Positions 1 through 4,602 of a stretch of DNA of 5,316 nucleotides are shown piece after piece (within the stretch, counting starts at the first letter, position 1; each line of letters starts with the position of its first letter). This DNA comes from Betaproteobacteria bacterium (GTDB lineage Bacteria; Pseudomonadota; Gammaproteobacteria; Burkholderiales; SG8-39). Where the stretch lies: assembly GCA_027317055.1 (NCBI GenBank), contig DAHVFK010000260.1, forward strand, positions 1-5,316, given 5' to 3'. The notes beneath the pieces were generated by a model that saw nothing but the letters and a program-made list of their open reading frames with translations, made no database searches and had not been told where the DNA came from. The position numbers and the translations under genes were made by a program.

Positions 1-1
1 G

Positions 2-193
2 TCCAGCGCACTGCGCGCCGACCCGAATCCCGATGCGCTGGAAAGGCTGCGCCGCCTGGGGGAGACTTGCCGCCCGCTCGGAATGAAAATAATCGCCGAG
101 TCGGTGGAGCGGGTCGAAGCGCTCGGGCTGCTTTCACTGCTGAACGTTGATTTCGCCCAAGGGTTCGCTCTCGGCGATCCAAAACCTCTTTAG
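2..193 (+). CDS. EAL-domain protein, C-terminal end (partial)
   Basis: Only the last 63 codons are present; the gene enters from the left edge, with its reading frame starting at base 2 and a TAG stop. The translation matches the end of an EAL domain, the fold of cyclic-di-GMP phosphodiesterases. The strand IIAESVE (local residues 30-36) corresponds to the family's AEGVE motif, whose glutamate is needed for catalysis, and DFAQGFALGDP (50-60) matches the closing QG-F-LG-P motif with its conserved glutamine. The family's usual Gly in AEGVE is Ser here. Because the EAL signature, the Asp pair and the catalytic Lys lie outside the window, I cannot say whether the protein is an active enzyme, a degenerate receptor, or the C-terminal part of a GGDEF-EAL hybrid. 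The gene ends only 2 codons after the domain. The next gene has its own promoter, so the two are probably not one operon. Confidence 0.85.
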   Translation, partial: SSALRADPNPDALERLRRLGETCRPLGMKIIAESVERVEALGLLSLLNVDFAQGFALGDPKPL

Positions 194-226
194 AAACAAT
201 TCAATACGGAATTCGAACCTTTTCTT

Positions 227-256
227 TTGAATGCGAATGATTATCGTTTATATTAT
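227..256 (+). promoter_or_regulatory. Putative sigma70 promoter of the cupredoxin gene
   Basis: A -35-like TTGAAT (227-232) is followed after 18 bp by a -10-like TATTAT (251-256), in an AT-rich island that stands out from the GC-rich surroundings. The predicted transcription start falls at about 262-264, on or next to the ATG at 263, so the mRNA would have almost no leader. The spacer is filled by the Fur-like operator, which suits repression by blocking RNA polymerase. This is a motif-level call only. A shifted -10 (TATATT, 249-254, 16 bp spacer) is also possible. Confidence 0.45.
233..251 (+). promoter_or_regulatory. Fur-box-like operator
   Basis: The 19-mer GCGAATGATTATCGTTTAT matches the classical Fur consensus GATAATGATAATCATTATC at 12 of 19 positions, with an almost intact core (AATGATTATC). 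Its centre has the 7-1-7 arrangement: GAATGAT (235-241), one base, then ATCGTTT (243-249), with 5 of 7 pairs symmetric. It sits between the -35 and -10 elements of the cupredoxin promoter. Iron-loaded Fur bound here would be expected to repress the two downstream genes. The inference agrees with the iron-associated type of cupredoxin that follows. Confidence 0.65.
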
Positions 257-262
257 TGTCCC

Positions 263-580
263 ATGCGCCGACTAATCATTGCACTTATGTTTGTGCCCAC
301 CGTTTCCGCGGCAGCCGACGCCGAGTTCCGGCTCTCGATCCGCGAGCATCGCTTCGAACCTAACGAGCTTCGCGTCCCGGCCGGCAAACGGATCCGGCTA
401 ACCATCGTGAACCAGGACGCTGCGGCGGAGGAGTTCGAGAGCTACGAACTGCATCGCGAGAAGCTCATCCCGGGAAACTCCAGTGGCACCGTCTACATCG
501 GGCCGCTGGAGCCGGGGCGGTACCCTTTTTTTGGCGATTTCCATCCCGAGACCACGACCGGCGTGATCATCGCTGAGTAA
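263..580 (+). CDS. Exported cupredoxin-fold protein, iron-uptake type (FtrB-like)
   Basis: This gene encodes 105 residues. Residues 1-20 form a signal peptide (MRRLIIALM..., cleavage near AAA-DA), so the protein should be periplasmic. The rest is a single cupredoxin-like domain: the strand pattern FRLSIREHRFEPNELRVPAGKR, then EEFESYELHREKLIPG (56-71), then a closing GRYPFFGDFHPETTTGVI. The combination EEFES plus FFG-FHPE is what I recall from cupredoxins encoded beside FTR1 iron permeases, such as FtrB of the FtrABCD ferrous-iron system, thought to oxidise or hand over iron. The type-1 copper Cys is absent (Gly91), and the usual first His is Glu (56/57); His64, His94 and several acidic residues remain as possible ligands. 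I chose ATG 263 over TTG 227 because the longer form would put the promoter and Fur box inside the gene and bury the signal peptide. No Shine-Dalgarno precedes it. The barrel gene follows after 20 nt. Confidence 0.8.
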   Translation: MRRLIIALMFVPTVSAAADAEFRLSIREHRFEPNELRVPAGKRIRLTIVNQDAAAEEFESYELHREKLIPGNSSGTVYIGPLEPGRYPFFGDFHPETTTGVIIAE

Positions 581-588
581 TTCTCGGC

Positions 589-594
589 AAGGAA
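589..594 (+). promoter_or_regulatory. Ribosome binding site of the outer-membrane protein gene
   Basis: AAGGAA lies 6 nt before the ATG at 601, a good Shine-Dalgarno at normal spacing. It selects ATG 601 over the TTG at 597, which opens a different frame. It contrasts with the first gene of the unit, which has none. Confidence 0.6.
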
Positions 595-600
595 GCTTGA

Positions 601-1338
601 ATGAAACATACTGTCGCATGCGTCGCGAGCGTTCTTGCTCTGTTGCCCTCCGCGACGTGCATGGCCGGGCCTGCGGATTACGTATTCACTCCCGCGGTCG
701 AATATGGCGAGCGCGAAATAGATTTCAAAGCCGGGCGAGCCAATACAGACGGCGCGGACCAGGAAAGCGCCGCGTCACTCGGGTTTGGCTACGGCGCGAC
801 ACCGTACTGGTTTACCGAATTCTATGCCAAGTACAAGAGTATCGGTTCCGCGGGCGCGAGATTCGACGCATGGGAATGGGAAAACAAGTTTCAGCTCACC
901 GAGACCGGGCAGTATCCGGTCGATGTAGGATTTGTGGTCGAACTTGAACGCCCTCAGGACCGCAGCGAAGGATACGAGATCAAATTCGGACCATTGTTTC
1001 AGACTCAGTTTCGAAATTTCCAGCTAAACGGTAATTTTTTGTTTGCGCGACATTACCGAGCGTCTGCGGCGGCTCCGTTGCAGTTTGGATACCAGTGGCA
1101 GGCCAAGTACCATTGGACTCAAGCCCTTGAATTCGGATTGCAAGGTTTTGGCGACGTCGGCCCCTGGAGCAACTGGGCGCCGGCCGATCAGCAGTCGCAT
1201 CGTTTCGGCCCTGCGATCTTCGGCAAGCTGCCGGTGGGGGTGCACAAGGCAATCCGCTACAACGCGGCGCTGCTGCTGAAGGCATCCGCCAGTGCGCCAA
1301 ACAACACCTTCCGGGTGCAGCTCGAATACGAGTTCTAG
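601..1338 (+). CDS. Putative outer-membrane beta-barrel protein, co-transcribed with the cupredoxin
   Basis: The product has 245 residues. Residues 1-22 look like a type I signal peptide (MKHTVACVASVLALL..., cleavage near CMA|GP). The mature part is rich in alternating polar and aromatic strands, for example AASLGFGYGA, YWFTEFYAKYKS, AWEWENKF, YPVDVGFVVELE, QFGYQWQAKYHW and FGLQGFGDVG, and it ends FRVQLEYEF with the terminal Phe that the BAM machinery recognises. By eye there are roughly 10-12 strands, so a small barrel is likely. I do not recognise a characterised family. The gene starts 20 nt after the cupredoxin stop with no terminator between, so both are probably one Fur-controlled transcript, and a role in passage or binding of iron (or another metal) across the outer membrane is a reasonable inference, not shown. 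The TAG stop shares a CTAG with the stop of the convergent gene. Confidence 0.75.
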   Translation: MKHTVACVASVLALLPSATCMAGPADYVFTPAVEYGEREIDFKAGRANTDGADQESAASLGFGYGATPYWFTEFYAKYKSIGSAGARFDAWEWENKFQLTETGQYPVDVGFVVELERPQDRSEGYEIKFGPLFQTQFRNFQLNGNFLFARHYRASAAAPLQFGYQWQAKYHWTQALEFGLQGFGDVGPWSNWAPADQQSHRFGPAIFGKLPVGVHKAIRYNAALLLKASASAPNNTFRVQLEYEF

Positions 1339-1688
1339 GCGCGGGTTACCGGACCGGCTCTCGACTGAACGCGCTCGCTCCTGTCTTGCCGGCGGTCGAG
1401 AGGGAAAGTGATGGTCGCGGGCGTCAGGACCGCGGGGTGCAGGGACGAGATCTGCAGCCCGACATCCATGAAGTAATAGAACAGGAACATAAGTGCCAGG
1501 ACGCTTACCCCTGCCGTGATACGCAGGCTGGGGTCGCGCAGCGTAGCTGCAGCGCCGCTCGGCGAAACGCCGCGCGTGTCGACGTATTCGTCGATGGCCT
1601 GGCGCGACCTGAGGCTACGCCCAGTCCGTTGCTCTAGGTAGCTGAGCAGGCGGTCGGTCGACTCGTTCGAATTGTCGCTTGGCGCCAT
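1335..1688 (-). CDS. Hypothetical single-pass membrane protein
   Basis: I do not recognise this protein. From ATG 1688 it has 117 residues: a polar N-terminal part (1-56) with STDRLLSYLEQRTGRSLRSRQAI, probably helical, one clear membrane helix (about 57-77, ITAGVSVLALMFLFYYFMDVG), and a short tail ending in a polar, Arg-rich stretch. Arginines before the helix (R51, R56) suggest the N-terminus is cytoplasmic and the tail periplasmic. The frame stays open back to 1874, but that extension would start inside the hairpin next to ssrA and reads like noncoding sequence. GTG 1730 is another possible start. The only purine-rich stretch (GGGGGAA) lies 14 nt before ATG 1688, which is too far to be convincing. 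The gene lies downstream of ssrA on the same strand and converges on the barrel gene with a 4-nt overlap of stops. It could also be a chance ORF, but the well-formed hydrophobic helix argues for a real gene. Confidence 0.5.
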   Translation of the reverse strand: MAPSDNSNESTDRLLSYLEQRTGRSLRSRQAIDEYVDTRGVSPSGAAATLRDPSLRITAGVSVLALMFLFYYFMDVGLQISSLHPAVLTPATITFPLDRRQDRSERVQSRAGPVTRA

Positions 1689-1849
1689 AGCGGTGCCGTA
1701 AGTTCCCCCGTTAGGATCGAAACGTGCCACGTCTCGGCGGCGCACGCAATGCAGAAATTCTGCCGTGTCCGCAGCCCTTATCTCGTTGTCCGCGTCTTCT
1801 CCCTGATCATGTGCGCGGTGCCGGTCCGGCCTGGCGTGAAATTGTGTCA

Positions 1850-1872
1850 GCCGCCACTGGGGAGTGATCGGC
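1850..1872 (-). terminator. Hairpin just after tmRNA 3' end, possible terminator or processing signal
   Basis: On the minus strand GCCG-AT-CACT-CCCC-AGTG-G-CGGC folds into a 4+4 bp stem with a small internal bulge and a CCCC loop. It starts 4 nt beyond the CCA end of ssrA. There is no strong T-run after it (only a short AATTT further on), so it is a weak intrinsic terminator at best. It may instead stop 3' exonucleases during tmRNA maturation. Confidence 0.4.
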
Positions 1873-1876
1873 AAGA

Positions 1877-2243
1877 TGGTGGAGGCGGCGGGAATCGAAC
1901 CCGCGTCCGCAAGCCCTACACAGTCAGGACTACATGCTTAGCCTGGTCATTTGGATCTCGCCTCGCGCCCGCCGACCGGCAGGCTGACGCTTGGCCAGCC
2001 GCTTCGACGGATCCGCGCGGCCAAGCGGCCAGACCGTGCAGAGAGGCTGATGTGAATGACGCTGCACCCCTCTCGGGGCCTAGCCCATCAGCAAGCTAGT
2101 GCAGCGTCTAGCCGGTATTAGGCGGCTAGAGCGAAACGCTCGTCGTTGGCGTTTGTAGATTTCCAGACTGGATTTGCGAGGTGATCTGGTCCTCGGCATG
2201 CCCTGCGCTGCTTCGCGACCCACGTCGAAGCCAAGTCGCCCCC
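1877..2243 (-). ncRNA. ssrA: Transfer-messenger RNA (tmRNA, SsrA)
   Basis: This is a complete one-piece tmRNA gene of 367 nt that rescues stalled ribosomes by trans-translation with SmpB. The 5' end GGGGGCG pairs with CGCCTCC at the 3' end (one G-U), followed by A and an encoded CCA. The T-arm GCGGG-TTCGATT-CCCGC is intact at the 3' end, and the 5' part carries the tmRNA signature GGCTTCGACGTGG. The tag reading frame is at 2118-2150. Its stop lies in the loop of a hairpin (CTAGCCG ... CGGCTAG), as in other tmRNAs. The remaining middle part holds GC-rich stems consistent with the usual pseudoknots. The gene lies 71 bp downstream of the phosphatase gene on the same strand and probably has its own promoter. 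Apparent ORFs across this region are by-products of RNA structure. Confidence 0.97.
2118..2150 (-). other. tmRNA tag-peptide reading frame (ANDERFALAA, stop TAA)
   Basis: Within ssrA the resume codon GCC begins a 10-codon frame encoding ANDERFALAA and ending in TAA. The Ala-Asn-Asp-Glu start is the SspB/ClpA-binding part and the ALAA end is the ClpX degron. The same or very similar tags are typical of betaproteobacteria, and this is the strongest single clue to the host group in the window. Confidence 0.93.
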
Positions 2244-2269
2244 GTGATCGTCAATGCACGCTTCATTGT

Positions 2270-2299
2270 CTCATATTGGGGCGCAGCCGAAGTTTTCAA
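2270..2299 (-). promoter_or_regulatory. Possible ssrA promoter
   Basis: On the minus strand TTGAAA (2294-2299) is followed by ATATGA/TATGAG (2270-2276) at 17-18 bp. This would start transcription near 2264, leaving about 20 nt of 5' leader to be trimmed, presumably by RNase P. The -35 is good and the -10 only fair. It lies entirely in the gap between the phosphatase stop and ssrA. Confidence 0.35.
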
Positions 2300-2314
2300 G
2301 CCGGGCCGACGCGC

Positions 2315-2983
2315 TCAGAGCTGCGCAATGAGGTCCAGGGGGCGGGCGATCACCGCGTCGGCGTTCCAGCTGCGCGGGCCGCCGTTGTCGATGCCGTGAT
2401 AGCCGTATTGCACCGCCACGGACCGCATGCCGGCTGCGCGCGCGGCCTGTACATCGCGAAGATCGTCGCCGACATAGCAGCAGCGCGCGGGCGCTAGCGC
2501 CAGCGCCTTGGCGGCATGTAGCAGTGGCGCGGGGTGGGGTTTGCTGTGCGGTGTCGTGTCGCCGCAAACTACGCAGTCGGGCGCGATGCCGAGCGCGGAT
2601 ACGAGCGGGACGGTGAAGCGGGTGGCCTTGTTGGTGACGATTCCCCAGGCGAGGCCGCGCTCGCCGAGCTGGCCGAGCAACTCAGCGATCCCCGGAAACA
2701 GCTTGGTGTCGACGCACAAGCGCGTGCCGTAGTGCGCCAGGAACGCCTCGCGCATCTCCTCGTACGCCGGATCGCCGGGCATCAGGCCCAGTCCCACGCG
2801 CAGCAGCCCCCGCGCACCGCTTGAGGCGTGGGGGCGGACCTCGCCGACCGATAGTGCGGGCAGTCCGCGCTCGGCACGCAGGCGGTTGACCGCTGCGCCC
2901 AAGTCGGGAGCGGTGTCGGCGAGGGTGCCGTCGAAATCGAACAGCACGGCACGCGTTCCATGCCGAGCCGTGCGGTCAATCAT
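2315..2983 (-). CDS. gph: HAD-IA phosphatase, MupP / phosphoglycolate phosphatase type
   Basis: The 222-residue product is a full-length HAD superfamily subclass IA hydrolase with a helical cap after motif I. All four motifs are present: DFDGTLADT with nucleophile Asp16 and acid/base Asp18, VTNK with Thr117, Lys148 in HSKPHP, and GDDLRD with Asp173/Asp174 for Mg2+. Such enzymes next to ubiG are often annotated Gph (2-phosphoglycolate to glycolate). However, the text RGLP, SSGARGLL, KLFPGIAELL, WGIVTNKATRF and AVQYGY fits what I recall of MupP, the N-acetylmuramate 6-phosphate phosphatase of the AmgK-MurU cell-wall recycling route, which also sits beside ubiG in Pseudomonas. The substrate therefore remains open between the two. 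ATG 2983 overlaps the end of ubiG by 8 nt (ATGATTGA) and lacks a clear Shine-Dalgarno, so translation is probably coupled to ubiG. Confidence 0.9.
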   Translation of the reverse strand: MIDRTARHGTRAVLFDFDGTLADTAPDLGAAVNRLRAERGLPALSVGEVRPHASSGARGLLRVGLGLMPGDPAYEEMREAFLAHYGTRLCVDTKLFPGIAELLGQLGERGLAWGIVTNKATRFTVPLVSALGIAPDCVVCGDTTPHSKPHPAPLLHAAKALALAPARCCYVGDDLRDVQAARAAGMRSVAVQYGYHGIDNGGPRSWNADAVIARPLDLIAQL

Positions 2984-3683
2984 CGCGTGCGCAGCGCAGC
3001 AGGTAGTTCACGCTGCAATCGTGCCCCAGGGCGTAGCGCCGCGCGAATGGGTTGTACGTCATTCCGATCACTTCCTGGGGCATTAGACCCGCCTCGCGGC
3101 ACCATTGCGCAAGCTCGTGCGGCTTGATGAACCTCGCGTAGTCGTGCGTGCCTTTCGGCAGCAGCTTGAGAACGTACTCGGCGCCAACGACCGCGAACAG
3201 GTAGGACTTGGGATTGCGATTGATGGTCGAGAAGAACGCCTGGCCGCCCGGCGCGATCATGCGTGCGCAGGCCGCCACGGTGCTGGCCGGGTCGGGTACG
3301 TGCTCGAGCATTTCCATGCAGGTCACGACGTCGAAGGTCCGTGCGTGCGTTTCCGCGTATTCCTCGGCAGACGATAACTCGTAGTGCACCGAGAGCATAC
3401 TTTCATGCAGATGAAGTTGCGCGACCTTCAGTGCCTTGTCGGCGAGATCGATCCCGGTCACTCGCGCGCCGCGGCTGGCCATCGCCTCGGCCAAAATGCC
3501 TCCGCCGCAGCCGACATCGATCACGGCCTTGCGGGACAGTCGCGCGTGACGGTCGATCCACTCCAGACGCAGCGGGTTGATTTCATGCAGCGGCCGGAAC
3601 TCGCTCGCCGGATCCCACCAGCGATGCGCGAGCTCGCTGAATTTCTCCAGCTCTGCCGGGTCGACGTTCGCGTTCGCGCTCAT
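2976..3683 (-). CDS. ubiG: Ubiquinone biosynthesis O-methyltransferase UbiG
   Basis: The 235-residue product is a class I SAM-dependent methyltransferase of the UbiG/COQ3 family, which carries out both O-methylation steps of ubiquinone synthesis at the inner face of the cytoplasmic membrane. The family hallmarks are all visible: NVDPAELEKFSELAHRWWDP near the N-terminus (6-25), PLHEINPLRL (31-40), SAM motif I VIDVGCGGG (54-62), acidic GIDL (77-80), the EMLEHVPDP motif (124-132), FFSTINRNPKSYL (150-162) and GTHDYARFIKP (178-188). Length and start agree with the family. ATG 3683 follows a 57-nt stretch after the ompA terminator in which I find no convincing promoter and only a weak GAG as ribosome site. 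The gene overlaps the following phosphatase gene, and the pair forms an operon. Confidence 0.96.
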   Translation of the reverse strand: MSANANVDPAELEKFSELAHRWWDPASEFRPLHEINPLRLEWIDRHARLSRKAVIDVGCGGGILAEAMASRGARVTGIDLADKALKVAQLHLHESMLSVHYELSSAEEYAETHARTFDVVTCMEMLEHVPDPASTVAACARMIAPGGQAFFSTINRNPKSYLFAVVGAEYVLKLLPKGTHDYARFIKPHELAQWCREAGLMPQEVIGMTYNPFARRYALGHDCSVNYLLRCARDD

Positions 3684-3740
3684 ATCTAGTCGGACTCTGA
3701 TTCGAGGATGAGGTTGATCAGAATGCTACGATTTTCCGGC

Positions 3741-3768
3741 AAAAAAAAGCCCTGCACAGGCAGGGCTT
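3741..3768 (-). terminator. Strong intrinsic terminator after ompA
   Basis: On the minus strand a perfect 9-bp stem, AAGCCCTGC / GCAGGGCTT with a 4-nt loop, runs into a stretch of eight T. It lies 18 nt past the ompA stop and 57 nt before the ubiG start. It should end most ompA transcripts, leaving ubiG dependent on read-through or its own promoter. Confidence 0.92.
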
Positions 3769-3785
3769 CTTCGAGGGCTCAAACT

Positions 3786-4490
3786 TCAGTTATTTTGAGT
3801 GCCGACCACTTCGAGCTCGACGCGACGGTTGGGTGCGAGGCACTTGATCAGTGCAGCTCTGCCCAGGTTCTTCGGACAGGCCTTAACCTGCTGGCTCGCA
3901 CCCTTGCCCTCGGTATAGATGCGGTTAGCATCGACACCCTTCGACACCAGGAAGGTTTTTACGGCATCGGCGCGGCGCACCGAAAGCTTTTGGTTGTAGG
4001 CGGAGCTGCCGAGCGGGTCCGTATGGCCGATGGCGATTACAACTTCCAGATTCAACGCCGAAGCCTTGCCAGCCAAATCGTCGAGCTTCGCCCTGTCGGC
4101 TGGCGTGAGGTCTGACTTATTGAAGTTGAACAAGACGTCGGACTTGAGCGTGACCTTTTGCGGGGCCACTACCGGTACGGGCATCGGCGCAGGAGCGGGC
4201 ATCGGCGCTGGTGCGACCATCGGTGCCGGCGCCGGTTTCGGCGCGGGAGCGGGCGCAGCCATAGGCTTCGGTTCGGGTTTCTTCACCAGTTCTGGGTCGC
4301 ATTCGGCGGTCGCCATGGTCGGCGTCCAGTAACCGGAACGCCAGCACAGGCCGGCGCTATCTTTCCAGACGACGCCTGCGGCGGAGGACGTCCAGTAGCC
4401 TTCGTCCGATTGTGCCGCAGCATTGAATGAGGTCACCGATAGGGTCATGCCAGCGGCGACGACTGTCAGCATCAGCGTTTTCTTACTCAT
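3786..4490 (-). CDS. ompA: OmpA family outer-membrane protein with peptidoglycan-binding domain
   Basis: The product has 234 residues. It has a signal peptide (1-26, cleavage after NAAA or AAAQ) and a short N-terminal region with two GYWT repeats (31-34 and 53-56) and Cys49/Cys64 in the motif LCWRSGYWTPTMATAECDP. There is no eight-strand barrel. A Pro/Ala/Lys-rich hinge follows (about 70-110) with an 18-bp repeat. The OmpA C-terminal domain (about 112-230) begins VLFNFNKSDLTP and contains GHTDPLGSSAYNQKLSVRRADAV and APNRRVELEV; Asp158 and Arg222/223 are the expected diaminopimelate-binding residues. Cys205 and Cys217 flank an insertion and may form a disulfide. This small OmpA type is usual in betaproteobacteria and links the envelope to peptidoglycan. 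A GGAG ribosome site lies 10 nt before ATG 4490, and the gene has its own strong terminator. Confidence 0.93.
   Translation of the reverse strand: MSKKTLMLTVVAAGMTLSVTSFNAAAQSDEGYWTSSAAGVVWKDSAGLCWRSGYWTPTMATAECDPELVKKPEPKPMAAPAPAPKPAPAPMVAPAPMPAPAPMPVPVVAPQKVTLKSDVLFNFNKSDLTPADRAKLDDLAGKASALNLEVVIAIGHTDPLGSSAYNQKLSVRRADAVKTFLVSKGVDANRIYTEGKGASQQVKACPKNLGRAALIKCLAPNRRVELEVVGTQNN
4182..4253 (-). repeat. 18-bp tandem repeat coding the Pro/Ala hinge of OmpA
   Basis: About four degenerate copies of an 18-bp unit encode hexapeptides of the form (M/K)-x-A-P-A-P. The leading Met/Lys codons fall exactly 18 bp apart at 4182, 4200, 4218 and 4236. It encodes an extended linker between the N-terminal part and the peptidoglycan-binding domain. 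Such repeats can change in copy number and so alter linker length between strains. Confidence 0.7.
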
Positions 4491-4500
4491 ATGTCAGTTT

Positions 4501-4504
4501 CTCC
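4501..4504 (-). promoter_or_regulatory. Ribosome binding site of ompA
   Basis: GGAG (followed by AAA) lies 10 nt before ATG 4490 on the minus strand, at the long end of normal spacing. It supports the start, as does the signal peptide that begins at once with MSKK. Confidence 0.55.
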
Positions 4505-4560
4505 GAGAGTGTGCGGGCTAGCACCAAAGCGCCCACAATTGGGAAATGTGCAGGGAATTA

Positions 4561-4579
4561 CTTAACGGTGTCTTAACGG
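4561..4579 (-). promoter_or_regulatory. 11-bp phased direct repeat upstream of ompA, possible regulator site
   Basis: The octamer CCGTTAAG on the minus strand occurs twice, at 4572-4579 and 4561-4568, exactly 11 bp apart, about one turn of the helix. It lies 70-90 bp upstream of the ompA start in the noncoding gap. Paired direct repeats at this spacing are how OmpR/PhoB-type response regulators bind, but the octamer is not the Pho or OmpR consensus. No clear -35/-10 pair could be assigned here. Confidence 0.35.
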
Positions 4580-4602
4580 ATAAGCCCGCGCAAAGTGGGG
4601 GC

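Noticed and set aside
198..228. Terminator after the EAL gene (AATTC / GAATT followed by a T-rich stretch)
   Set aside because: The stem has only 5 mostly A-T pairs and the T-stretch is interrupted and displaced; too weak to call.
227..262. TTG-initiated N-terminal extension of the cupredoxin
   Set aside because: It would place the promoter and Fur-like box within the coding region and put 12 polar residues ahead of a normal signal peptide.
1358..1402. Inverted repeat CTCTCGAC / GTCGAGAG as a bidirectional terminator
   Set aside because: The 8-bp arms are separated by 29 nt, no T-run follows on either strand, and it lies inside the minus-strand coding frame.
1689..1874. Longer form of the small membrane protein starting at 1874
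   Set aside because: The extension starts in the hairpin beside ssrA, has no hydrophobic or domain-like features, and its composition does not resemble the neighbouring proteins.
1877..1905. Attachment site of a genomic island at the ssrA 3' end
   Set aside because: No integrase and no second copy of the ssrA 3' end is present in the window.
1749..2497. Open frames across the tmRNA gene on both strands
   Set aside because: The region is fully explained by ssrA; the frames follow GC-rich stem structure and show no domains.
4030..4430. Gly/Ala-rich plus-strand open frames opposite ompA
   Set aside because: They are the antisense image of the Pro/Ala repeat in ompA, and ompA is clearly the real gene.
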